This document shows, in pieces, positions 41,954-50,751 of a stretch of DNA of 64,000 nt; position 1 is the stretch's first letter, and every line of letters begins with the position of its first letter. The DNA is from Gammaproteobacteria bacterium. Its GTDB lineage: Bacteria; Pseudomonadota; Gammaproteobacteria; Competibacterales; Competibacteraceae. The translations under genes were made by a program, and so were the position numbers. The notes under the pieces were generated by a model, which did no database searches, was not told the origin of the DNA, and saw nothing but the letters and a program-made list of their open reading frames with translations. The stretch covers positions 248,001 through 312,000 of the forward strand of contig JACKMZ010000003.1 in NCBI GenBank assembly GCA_024235135.1, in the 5' to 3' direction.

Positions 41954-44596
41954 TCAATCGGAGGGCGAAGACACATTTCGATCAACAGTCAACCAATAGG
42001 TCACCTTTTCAATCAACTGCTGACGATTAAAGGGCTTGCCGAGGTAGTCATCCATTCCCGCCGCCAAGCATTCATCCCGAAAACCCTTGGTGACATTGGC
42101 GGTCAAGGCAATGACCGGCAAGCGCGCGCCGCCGGCCAATGCTTCCCGGCGACGTAGCTCGCCAATCGTCGTGAATCCGTCCATGATCGGCATCTGACAA
42201 TCGAGCAACACCAGGTCGTGAGTCTGGCGGTCCAACGCCAGCAGGGCGTCTTGGCCATTGTCCACTACCGTGACCCGACAGCCGGTTTGTTCCAACATGG
42301 CCTTGGCCACTTCCTGATTGACCGGATTATCCTCGGCAACCAGCACGGTGGCTCCTATCCTGGGCGCCAGAGCTTGATCGACCGTCGCGACCTCACCATC
42401 CTTTTGGGTCGCAACGGCCTTCACGAGTTGCAGTGGCACATGGAAAGCGAAACAGGAGCCCACGTCGGGCGTGCTGTGAAATTTGATGTCCCCGCCCATC
42501 AAACGCACCAACTGACGGCAAATTGCCAATCCCAGCCCCGTGCCTCCATGCGGTCGGGCCAGAGTCACGTCAGCCTGAGTGAAGGGATCGAAGATAGCGT
42601 CCTGGAAGGCCGGCGCGATACCGATACCCGTGTCCTGGACATTACACTGCACCGTTAGCCGATCTTCCCGGTGTTCGGTTACACGCAGGCGAATCGTGAC
42701 ACTGCCTTTTTCGGTGAACTTAAGCGCGTTGCCCACCAAATTCACCATGACCTGCCGGAACCGTCCTGCGTCTCCCCGTACTCCGCTCGGCATCGTATCC
42801 GGTAAGTCCGTGAGCAAACGGAGACCCTTACGCCGTGCCCGTTCCCGCATGAGCTCCGCGATGTCGCTCACGAGTTGCCGAAGGTCGAAGTCCGTTGGAT
42901 GGAGTTTCAGCTTACCCGCCTCGATTTTCGCGAAATCGAGTACATCGTCCACGATCGTCAGCAGGGATTGCCCGGAACGCCACATGGTTTCAGCCAGATA
43001 GCGTTGCCGTTCCGTCAAGCCACTGTCCAACAACAGCTCGGCCATGCCCATCACACCGTTCAGCGGCGTGCGGATTTCATGGCTCATGTTGGCCAGAAAA
43101 ATCGATTTGGCCCGATTGGCGGCCTCGGCTTCGGTTTTGGCCTGCTGCAATTCCCATTGGGTCTGTTTGCGCTCGGTAATGTCCCGAGCCAGCCAAACCA
43201 CGGCGGCCCGCCCGTCCAACTGACTGTCGCAAGGCGCCAAATGCCCTTCGAACCAGCGCAAGCCCAACGCGGTGTAGGTCTTGTATTCGATCAACTGGGC
43301 TTCACGGCTCACCAGTGTCCGGTGTATCAGGGTTAAAAAGGAATCGGCGACGTCCTTGGGAAATACGTCGTGCAACGCCAGCCCATCGACCAACCCGTGA
43401 TGCCTTTCCAACACCTCGATATGCAACAACGCCTGTTGACGCCGGCTTAGAATCTCGATGTAGTTACCATCCTCATCAAGCACCAGCACCAAATCCGGAA
43501 GCGCATCGACAATAGCCCGTAATCGCGCCTCGTTTTCTTCCAGTAAGGCCAGCGCCTGTTTGTAACCGGTAATGTCGACCGCGACACCCACGATTCTCTC
43601 CATGGGTCCAGCGGCATCCTTGGCGGGAAATCCACGGTCCCTGATCCAGCGCAGCGTACCATCCGGACGCATGATACGATATTCTAGGTCCACCTGTTGC
43701 CGGCCCGAACTGAATACATGATGTTTCAGGATATATTCCCTGTCCTGCGGATGAATGGCCTTCCACCACGAATCCGGATCGTCCACCAGGCTTTGGCAGG
43801 TCCTGCCCCACGTAGCCTGATAGCCGGCGCTGACATAGATGATCTTGCGTGCGCGGGTGTCGAACACCCAGAAAACTTCCTGGATATTCTCCATCAATTG
43901 CCGCAGCAATCGCTCGCTGGCCCGCAACGCCTGTCCAGCCCGCCCCCGCTTGATGATTTCTTCCTGTAATTTTTGATTGGCTCGCGCCAACTCCGAGGTT
44001 CGTTCCGTCACCTGGCGGTCGAACTCGGCCCGGCAAGCCTTCAGTTCGGCTTCCCACCGTCGGTTCAGTCGTTCTGCGTGCGCACAGTGCACCCGCGCCG
44101 CGAGCACGGGTGCGATCAGATCGGTGACGGCGGTCAGCGCCCGTGCATCTTGTTCAGTGAAATCCCGTGCCCGATCGGACAGATAGATTTGGCCCTGCAA
44201 GACGCCGCGGAAAAGAATGGGCGCGCTCAGTGCCCGTTGCACCCGGAGATACTCGCCCTCGGCGCTTTGGCGAACCACGATATATTGGGTATTGTCGAAC
44301 TGGGTCCGTTCCTCCCTGAGTACTCGTCCCCAGAAACCGAACCATCCTTCCCTGGCCAGAACGAAGGGCTCATCCAATCCTGCTCCGCCGTGGAACAGTC
44401 CATCGGTTAGCGCCGCACAAACCAAATCGCCCTGCTCGTCGATATATCCGAAGTACCCTTCCGAGCATTCGAAATAACTCCGCAATACATCCAGGACCTC
44501 GGCATACATCCCCTCATCAGACGCATGCAGAAGAATCCCTAGAATCGCTTCCCGCAATTGACCTGCCGTACCCGGCAGCGTGAACTTCGGATGCAT
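41954..44596 (-). CDS. Hybrid sensor histidine kinase (GAF-PAS-PAS-HisKA-HATPase-REC)
   Basis: Soluble-looking kinase of 880 residues. A GAF-like domain (about 20-165) leads by coiled coil (RWEAELKACRAEFDRQVTER) to two PAS domains (about 230-345 and 355-475; IMRPDGTLRWIRDRGFPAKD, LVLVLDEDGNYIEILSRRQQ). HisKA phospho-acceptor is His506 in LANMSHEIRTPLNGVMG. The HATPase shows VNLVGNALKFTEKGSVTI and HGGTGLGLAICRQLV. The receiver has acceptor Asp799 in LLDCQMPIMDGFTTIG. No membrane helix is evident. No Hpt domain is attached. It is upstream of the Cache-HAMP gene on the same strand with 190 bases between, so it may or may not share its transcript. Confidence 0.93.
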   Translation of the reverse strand: MHPKFTLPGTAGQLREAILGILLHASDEGMYAEVLDVLRSYFECSEGYFGYIDEQGDLVCAALTDGLFHGGAGLDEPFVLAREGWFGFWGRVLREERTQFDNTQYIVVRQSAEGEYLRVQRALSAPILFRGVLQGQIYLSDRARDFTEQDARALTAVTDLIAPVLAARVHCAHAERLNRRWEAELKACRAEFDRQVTERTSELARANQKLQEEIIKRGRAGQALRASERLLRQLMENIQEVFWVFDTRARKIIYVSAGYQATWGRTCQSLVDDPDSWWKAIHPQDREYILKHHVFSSGRQQVDLEYRIMRPDGTLRWIRDRGFPAKDAAGPMERIVGVAVDITGYKQALALLEENEARLRAIVDALPDLVLVLDEDGNYIEILSRRQQALLHIEVLERHHGLVDGLALHDVFPKDVADSFLTLIHRTLVSREAQLIEYKTYTALGLRWFEGHLAPCDSQLDGRAAVVWLARDITERKQTQWELQQAKTEAEAANRAKSIFLANMSHEIRTPLNGVMGMAELLLDSGLTERQRYLAETMWRSGQSLLTIVDDVLDFAKIEAGKLKLHPTDFDLRQLVSDIAELMRERARRKGLRLLTDLPDTMPSGVRGDAGRFRQVMVNLVGNALKFTEKGSVTIRLRVTEHREDRLTVQCNVQDTGIGIAPAFQDAIFDPFTQADVTLARPHGGTGLGLAICRQLVRLMGGDIKFHSTPDVGSCFAFHVPLQLVKAVATQKDGEVATVDQALAPRIGATVLVAEDNPVNQEVAKAMLEQTGCRVTVVDNGQDALLALDRQTHDLVLLDCQMPIMDGFTTIGELRRREALAGGARLPVIALTANVTKGFRDECLAAGMDDYLGKPFNRQQLIEKVTYWLTVDRNVSSPSD

Positions 44597-44906
44597 CGAG
44601 TGTCCACCAAAACAAATGAAAGTAACATGCGCCGGTTAGAGCCATGAACACGGCCCAGCTCCGAGTGCAATCGTAGCGGCTACCGCTACAATGACGCGTG
44701 ATCCATTCACCGCTCCCCGTGTCAGCCTCAGATGGCCGGGACAATTCCCGACAGTGTCTTGTCGATCATCTGGCAACCAGGTTCAAGCTGCTATTGTTGA
44801 AGAAAAATCTGTGACTTTTCGATAACTATAAACCAACAATCTCGCTAAGCAATATAAGCCCTTACGCAGAAAACCCAACATCCGAGGAAACGGGCGGTGC
44901 GCGAAT
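44597..44906. other. 310-bp intergenic region, hairpin, no gene
   Basis: Between the hybrid kinase start and the SLC13 transporter stop, both minus strand. I see no credible coding sequence. GTAGCGG (44673-44679) and CCGCTAC (44683-44689) form a perfect 7-bp hairpin with a 3-base loop, about 80 bases before the kinase start. It could be an operator or part of its leader. A promoter for the kinase should lie here but I cannot assign one confidently. Confidence 0.5.
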
Positions 44907-46682
44907 TCAAGGATAAAACGGCCAGATCAGAGGAATGAGCGCAACGGTCAACGCACCGACCAATAGGTTGAGCATCCCCCCGATGCAAAGGTAGTCGCTG
45001 AAACGATACCCCCCCAGACTGTACACCATCAGATTCGTCTGATAACCGATGGGCGTGGCGAAACTGGCCGAAGCGCCCATCATGACCGCGATCACAAATG
45101 GCGTCAGGCTGACCCCCAAATCGGACGACGCCGCCATGATGATCGGAAACATCAACACCGCCACCGCATTGTTGGTAATAATCTCGGTCAACAGCGACGT
45201 CAGGAAATAAACGAACAACAGCACCAGCCACGGATGTTCGCCCGCTAAACCGACAAATCCGGAGGCGATGGCGCCGGCTACCCCCGTCACCTCCAAAGCC
45301 TTGCCCAAGGCAAAAGCGGAGGCGATCGCGAGCAGCACCTGAATATCGATGCTGCGCTGTGCAATGGTCAAACTGCAGCATCCGCTCAACAGAGTTAACG
45401 CCGCACCCAACAGGGCGGCAACCAGCATGCTCAGCCAACCCAGGGAGGCGGCCAGTACGACGCTCGCGAGGATCATCCAGGATACCCAGGCCCGATCGTG
45501 ACGGGGCAACGAGGAATCCGCCACGGGGCTGATGAGCAGGAAGCTGCGGGAATTGCGATGGCGTTCGATGAATGACGGGCGCGCTTCCAACAACAGCGCA
45601 TCGGCCGGTTGCAGACGGATGTCGCCAATCTTGCCTCGAATGCGTTCGCCGTCCCGTGCGACGGCGATAACGGAAGCGGCGTAGAAAGTGCGAAAACGGC
45701 CCTCCCGGATCGTTTCGCCCACCAACGGGCATTGCGGAGAGACCACCGCTTCCACCAGACATCGCTCCGGGTAGACAGTCTTCAAGTTAAAGGCTTGATC
45801 GGTGGAAGGGCGCAAACCCTTGATGCGCTGCAACTCCAGCACGGACTCCGTGACGCCGGCAAAAACCAGTCGGTCATGGGCCCGTAGGCGCTCATGAGAA
45901 CCGACGGCGGCGATAATCCGCTGATCACGATCTATTTCCACCAGATAAAGGCCATGGAGATGGCGTAGGCCTGCCTCCTCGACGGTCTTGCCCACCACGG
46001 GACCCCCCTCTTCCACCATCATTTCCACGGTGTATTCCCGAGGGTTCTGGAAACTTGCCGTCGCCGGCTTGCGGTCCTTCAGCAAACGATCGCCCCAGAG
46101 CAGAATGAACAGAAAGCCCAACACGGCGCTGGGCACGCCAACCCAGGCGATTTCGAAAAACGCCAGTCCCGACGTATGGCCCTTGTTGATCAGCAAACTG
46201 TTCACGACCAGGTTGGTGCTGGTGCCGATGATGGTGCATGTCCCTCCCAGGATGGCCGCGTAACTCAGGGGGATCAAAAGCTTGGAGGGTGACAGGCCCA
46301 GACGTTTTGCCCAGTTCAGCGTAGCCGGTATGAAGGTGGCGACCAGAGGCGTATTGTTCATGAACGCACTCATCACCATGACCGGCAGCATCAAACGACA
46401 TTGCGCACCGCGTACCGTTTTCGGCCGCCCGAGCAAGTAGTGGGCCAGCCATTCCGTCCCCCCTGTTTCGCGGATGCCCGCCACCACCACGTAAAGCATC
46501 GCGATAGTGATCAGGCCCTCGTTGGCGAATCCCTGCAACGCTTCCGAGGGCGTCAGCACGCCACTTGCCAGCAAAACGATAAGGCCTCCGAACAAGATCA
46601 ATTCCGGTCCGATGGCGCTGCTCATCAACAAAACCAAACACCCCAACACGACGGCGACGGCAAGATAAGCTGAATAATCCAT
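44907..46682 (-). CDS. SLC13/DASS-type permease with two RCK_C (TrkA-C) domains
   Basis: Inner-membrane transporter of 591 residues. The first helical bundle includes MNNTPLVATFIPATLNWAKR and LSYAAILGGTCTIIGTSTNL, the family's Asn-Thr substrate/sodium site. Two cytosolic TrkA-C/RCK_C domains follow (about 200-285 and 295-375; VVGKTVEEAGLRHLHGLYLV, PLVGETIREGRFRTFYAASV). The second bundle has LTEIITNNAVAVLMFPIIMA and GASASFATPIGYQTNLMVYS. Substrate may be sulfate, a dicarboxylate or another anion. GGAG precedes the ATG at 46682; the frame is open to 46712. Confidence 0.9.
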   Translation of the reverse strand: MDYSAYLAVAVVLGCLVLLMSSAIGPELILFGGLIVLLASGVLTPSEALQGFANEGLITIAMLYVVVAGIRETGGTEWLAHYLLGRPKTVRGAQCRLMLPVMVMSAFMNNTPLVATFIPATLNWAKRLGLSPSKLLIPLSYAAILGGTCTIIGTSTNLVVNSLLINKGHTSGLAFFEIAWVGVPSAVLGFLFILLWGDRLLKDRKPATASFQNPREYTVEMMVEEGGPVVGKTVEEAGLRHLHGLYLVEIDRDQRIIAAVGSHERLRAHDRLVFAGVTESVLELQRIKGLRPSTDQAFNLKTVYPERCLVEAVVSPQCPLVGETIREGRFRTFYAASVIAVARDGERIRGKIGDIRLQPADALLLEARPSFIERHRNSRSFLLISPVADSSLPRHDRAWVSWMILASVVLAASLGWLSMLVAALLGAALTLLSGCCSLTIAQRSIDIQVLLAIASAFALGKALEVTGVAGAIASGFVGLAGEHPWLVLLFVYFLTSLLTEIITNNAVAVLMFPIIMAASSDLGVSLTPFVIAVMMGASASFATPIGYQTNLMVYSLGGYRFSDYLCIGGMLNLLVGALTVALIPLIWPFYP

Positions 46683-46792
46683 GAAAATCTCCACAGGGCG
46701 ACGGGCCTGCAATGTAGGTTAGGGCGCGGTCGATCGTGCCAGCAACGATCCGGACCGATGACCGATCGGGAATTGGCGCATGAGGTCGCCGG

Positions 46793-47434
46793 CTAGAAAG
46801 CCTCCCGGAAACCATCGAGGACAAACTGAGCGGCCAAGGCGGCCAGGAGAATTCCAAGCACCCGGGTAACCACGTTTATGCCTGTAACGCCGAGAACCTT
46901 CACGACCCGTCCCGCTAACAGCAACGAAATCAGCGTCAGCAGCAACACCCCCAATAATACCGTGAGCACCGCCGCTTGCAGCCTGATGTCACCCTGCGTG
47001 CGACCCATGAGCAGCAGCACCGAGGCAATGGCTCCGGGACCGGCCAATAGCGGAATCGCCAGGGGAAACACGGAAATATCGTGGCGTTGCACGGCTTCCG
47101 CATCTTCATTGGCGGTCAGCGATCGCAGACCGATCTGACGGGCGAACAGCATGTCGATGGCCACCAAGAACAATAGGATGCCTCCCGCGATGCGAAATGC
47201 GGCGAAACTGATGCCCAGCGAGGCCAACACATAATCGCCGCCGAACGCGAAGCTGAACAATATCCCCGTAGCGATCGCGGTGGCGCGAAACACCATACGC
47301 CGCCGTTCGGCTTCCTCGTAACCGTGAGTCATGGCCGCAACCAGTGGGGCCAAACCCAAGGGATCGATCACCACCAGAAAGGTCATGAAAGTGTTGACGA
47401 GGAATTCCTGCATGACCGCCCAGTTTGTCCCCAT
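46793..47434 (-). CDS. MarC family integral membrane protein
   Basis: Six-helix membrane protein of 213 residues in the MarC/UPF0056 family, once thought linked to multiple antibiotic resistance but of unknown function. Strings are FLVNTFMTFLVVIDPLGLAP, FAFGGDYVLASLGISFAAFR, IAGGILLFLVAIDMLFARQ, VFPLAIPLLAGPGAIASVLL and INVVTRVLGILLAALAAQFV. An ATG seven codons in is an alternative start. It is about 110 bases upstream of the SLC13 gene on the same strand and divergent from the mscK-like gene. Confidence 0.93.
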   Translation of the reverse strand: MGTNWAVMQEFLVNTFMTFLVVIDPLGLAPLVAAMTHGYEEAERRRMVFRATAIATGILFSFAFGGDYVLASLGISFAAFRIAGGILLFLVAIDMLFARQIGLRSLTANEDAEAVQRHDISVFPLAIPLLAGPGAIASVLLLMGRTQGDIRLQAAVLTVLLGVLLLTLISLLLAGRVVKVLGVTGINVVTRVLGILLAALAAQFVLDGFREAF

Positions 47435-47544
47435 TGCAGCGCACTCCAGTTTTGAGTAAGTTCCCTGCCCCCGCCCAGTAAAAATGACCGGGCAGGCGGT
47501 CTATCATCGGTAGGCAACCGTTGAGCTCAAATTGTATCGCATCC

Positions 47545-50500
47545 ATGTACCGTCGCTTTCTCAGGCATTCACATTATCTTGTCTTACTCCTTGGCAGTCT
47601 GCTGGCCCTGGCGGTGGTTGGCCAGGAAACACTGGTCGCTCCCTTGGATCCTCTGAAAGCCGCGGAGCAGCAGAACGCGCGCCGTCAGACCTTGCAGGCG
47701 GAAGCGGAAAGCATCGAAAAACTGCGTCAGGAAGTACGTCTACTGTCCACGGAGCAACCGGCCCGTCTGGAGTCCCTGCAAACCGAGCAACTCACCGAGG
47801 CGGCCGTGGAACAGGCCCGGCTGGATGTCAATTCCATTCGTCTTCTGCAAGCGGATCTGCAAGCCAACATCACCAGCAGTGAACGGCGTATCAAGGAACT
47901 GGAGCAAATCCTTCGTGATTTGGAAGCCAACGAGCAATTGCTGCGGAACCCGGCCAAGGACACCACCGAAGGCGCGAATCGGACCGAACAATTGAAATTG
48001 ACGCAACGGGCGCTGGCGCAGAACCGGGTCGATCTGGAACAGGAGCGCCAGCAATTACAAAACTTGCGCGACCGCCTGGAACTGACGGTCCAACGCCTGC
48101 CGTTAGCGGAACAATGGCAGACCGAGATGGAGAAACGCTACCGGCAGCAGGAAGAGCAAAACCGCCAGGAAGAGCAAGCCGATCTGCTCAGACGGCTGGA
48201 ACGCGAGCGACAGGCCCATCGTGAACGCGCCGCTAATTTGCAGCAACGCCTGGACCGGGAGGCTGACAAACTCTCCGATGAACGCCGTCTTTGGCTGGAA
48301 ACCAGCATCCAGGGGGCGGAAGACAAAAGCAATCTGCTGCAATTGGAAAGCCGGCTAGTCAAAACCGATGGCGAAATCAAAACGTTAAAGGCGTTGATCG
48401 ATTCCGAGGAGTCCGACAGCATCCTCGCTGACTTACGGCACGGTCTGACACAACTGCGTAGTTTGCAAAGCCTGACTCAGGAAGCGAACGAACTGCTGCA
48501 AAAAAAAATCACTTTGCTGGAACAGCAAAAACAAGTCATCGATCGCCGACCGGTGTCCACCTCCGCCGAACAACGCCTAAGGGGAGAAACCGTGGGGATC
48601 GTGACCGACCTGATCGAGGACTTCACGGTCGCCGCCAGCCGAGTTCAGGAACAGTTGGCAGTCATTGAAGAACTTCGGCAGGAATTGGAACGCTATTACG
48701 ACGCGCGCGCCAGCCAGGAACTCCTGATCCGCGAATCCTTGCCCGACTCTGCGGAAGGTTGGCAACAATTGTTGCAAGGCATCGTCCGCGCCCCCAGGGT
48801 GTTGATGCACCAACTGCGGCTGAGCGCTGCGTCCATCCTCGCGGCACTGGTCAAGGCCAATGCCTGGCACTGGATCATGCTCGCCACGCTGGAACTGGCC
48901 TTGATCTGGTGCGTGGTGTGGGTGCGACGCCAGCTCAAAGGAGCCATCGTCAAGGAAAAGGCGAAACAGGACAAAAGCTTCTTCGAGCGGGCCGCGCTCA
49001 TGGTATTGCAACTGCTGCGCAAGAATCTTTTGGGAACCGGTTTGGCGGCGGCGCTGATTCTGATGATCTGGATGTTTCAGGTGCCGCAACCGGGGCTGAC
49101 CATCATCATGACCATCGTGCTTCTTTGGGTCGGCATCAAAACGCCGATCAATCTGGCCTGGCTGCTACTCGCTTCCCCGCAGTTGCCGGCGAACTATCAA
49201 CGCCCGGAGCTATACCGGCAGGTGTTCTGGACCCTGCTGATCGGTGGTTTGTTGACCGCCATCACCATTCTGGCCCACTTGAGCGGACTATCGAAATACG
49301 TCATCAACGCCTTCGATCGTACCTTCATGACCTACTGGCTGTGGGCTTTCTTGCCAGCTCTGCGCATCCGCCGTTTGTTGGTGGATTTACTGGCCGATCG
49401 TTACGGTGACCGCTTCTGGTTTGTCAGCCTGAGATTAACCACGCTGTTGTGGCCACTGTGTCTGTTGGCGGCCGCTGTTCTGGGTTTGATCGGCTATTTG
49501 AATCTGGCCTGGGCCATGGCTTGGCATCTGCTGATGTTTCTGGCGGTCCTGGTCGGCTGGCTGATGGTGCGAGGTCTGCTCGGCGATTTGGAGGTCGTGC
49601 TGAAAAACTATGCGGTCACGCACTCCAACTATGGGCTGTTGTGGACGCAAGATGTCATTAACCCGCTGCACAACATTCTTCGCACTCTGTCGTTCGTGGG
49701 CGCTTGGATCGTATTGTTCATGGTCTATGGCTGGAACCACGAGTCCGCCGTCAACCAGGCCGTCCAAACGGTACTGGCCACGCCTCTGTTCACGCTCGGC
49801 GGGGCCACCATAACGCTCCGCGGTATTGTCGTCACCCTGGTCATCATCTGCATCGTGATCTGGCTGGCGAAGTGGGTCAGAACCATTACCTACCGTTGGC
49901 TGTTGTCCAACATCGCCGATCTGGGCATACGTCACAGCCTATCCGTATTCAGCCAGTACGCCATCGTCCTGGTGGGCTTTCTGATCACCCTGAACATCAT
50001 CGGCATCGATCTGACCACGATAACGGTGTTCGCCGGCGCCTTCGGCGTGGTGCTGGGCTTTGGCATGCAAGCGACGGCCAATAATTTCATCAGCGGCTTG
50101 TTGCTGTTGATCGAACGACCGCTACGCAGTGGTGATTTCGTCAAGATCGGCGCCAACGAAGGAGAGATCACCCGCATCGGTATACGCTCGCTGACCGTGA
50201 AGACCTGGGACAACATGGAAGTCATCATCCCCAATTCCGAGGTCATCACCAACTCCTTCACCAACTGGACCCACCAGGACAAGATCATTCGCACGGTCTT
50301 GATGATCCGGGTGGGCTACACCACCGACCCCCACCAGGCACGAACCCTCATGGAAAAGGTGTTGACCAATCATTCCGCGGTGTTGGACGAACCCGCATTC
50401 ATGGTGCTGTTGTGGGAGTTCAGTGAATCTTGTTTCAACTTCCGCGTACAGTATTTCATCGACCTGGGTGAACACAGCCTGTTTCTGACGCGCACGCAAA

Positions 50501-50658
50501 TCATGTTCGCGATTTGGGACGCCTTCCGGGAGGCCGGCATCAAGCTTCCCTATCCGCAGCAAGACCTGTATATCAAACAGTGGTCCCAGGAGGCGGGGGA
50601 AAGGAATGGTCGGTTGGGATGGCCGGAAGACGGCTTGCCACCCGCCCCGACGGGATGA
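47545..50658 (+). CDS. MscK/KefA-type large mechanosensitive channel
   Basis: MscS-superfamily channel of about 1037 residues. A signal peptide (YLVLLLGSLLALAVVGQ) precedes a periplasmic coiled-coil region of some 400 residues (LEQERQQLQNLRDRLELTVQ is typical). About ten membrane helices follow, then the MscS core: pore helix FAGAFGVVLGFGMQATANNF, the beta domain IERPLRSGDFVKIGANEGEI, NMEVIIPNSEVITNSFTNW, and the C-terminal alpha/beta domain. It releases solutes on hypo-osmotic shock. The frame opens at a TTG (47521); the ATG at 47545 gives a clean signal peptide. Confidence 0.93.
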   Translation: MYRRFLRHSHYLVLLLGSLLALAVVGQETLVAPLDPLKAAEQQNARRQTLQAEAESIEKLRQEVRLLSTEQPARLESLQTEQLTEAAVEQARLDVNSIRLLQADLQANITSSERRIKELEQILRDLEANEQLLRNPAKDTTEGANRTEQLKLTQRALAQNRVDLEQERQQLQNLRDRLELTVQRLPLAEQWQTEMEKRYRQQEEQNRQEEQADLLRRLERERQAHRERAANLQQRLDREADKLSDERRLWLETSIQGAEDKSNLLQLESRLVKTDGEIKTLKALIDSEESDSILADLRHGLTQLRSLQSLTQEANELLQKKITLLEQQKQVIDRRPVSTSAEQRLRGETVGIVTDLIEDFTVAASRVQEQLAVIEELRQELERYYDARASQELLIRESLPDSAEGWQQLLQGIVRAPRVLMHQLRLSAASILAALVKANAWHWIMLATLELALIWCVVWVRRQLKGAIVKEKAKQDKSFFERAALMVLQLLRKNLLGTGLAAALILMIWMFQVPQPGLTIIMTIVLLWVGIKTPINLAWLLLASPQLPANYQRPELYRQVFWTLLIGGLLTAITILAHLSGLSKYVINAFDRTFMTYWLWAFLPALRIRRLLVDLLADRYGDRFWFVSLRLTTLLWPLCLLAAAVLGLIGYLNLAWAMAWHLLMFLAVLVGWLMVRGLLGDLEVVLKNYAVTHSNYGLLWTQDVINPLHNILRTLSFVGAWIVLFMVYGWNHESAVNQAVQTVLATPLFTLGGATITLRGIVVTLVIICIVIWLAKWVRTITYRWLLSNIADLGIRHSLSVFSQYAIVLVGFLITLNIIGIDLTTITVFAGAFGVVLGFGMQATANNFISGLLLLIERPLRSGDFVKIGANEGEITRIGIRSLTVKTWDNMEVIIPNSEVITNSFTNWTHQDKIIRTVLMIRVGYTTDPHQARTLMEKVLTNHSAVLDEPAFMVLLWEFSESCFNFRVQYFIDLGEHSLFLTRTQIMFAIWDAFREAGIKLPYPQQDLYIKQWSQEAGERNGRLGWPEDGLPPAPTG

Positions 50659-50700
50659 CGGCACTCAAGGGCGAAAAAGGAAGGAACGATTCGATCGTAC

Positions 50701-50729
50701 AAAAAAACGGAGCCCGTCACCGGACTCCG
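50701..50729 (-). terminator. Rho-independent terminator of prpE
   Basis: On the minus strand CGGAG and CTCCG (50725-50729 with 50708-50712) enclose an inner CCG/CGG stem with a TCAC-type loop and one mismatch, followed by seven T (A-run 50701-50707 on the plus strand). It lies 22 bases beyond the prpE stop. No T-run follows on the plus strand, so it is not a terminator for the mscK-like gene. Confidence 0.85.
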
Positions 50730-50751
50730 CCATCAATAGCCAACAATGTTA

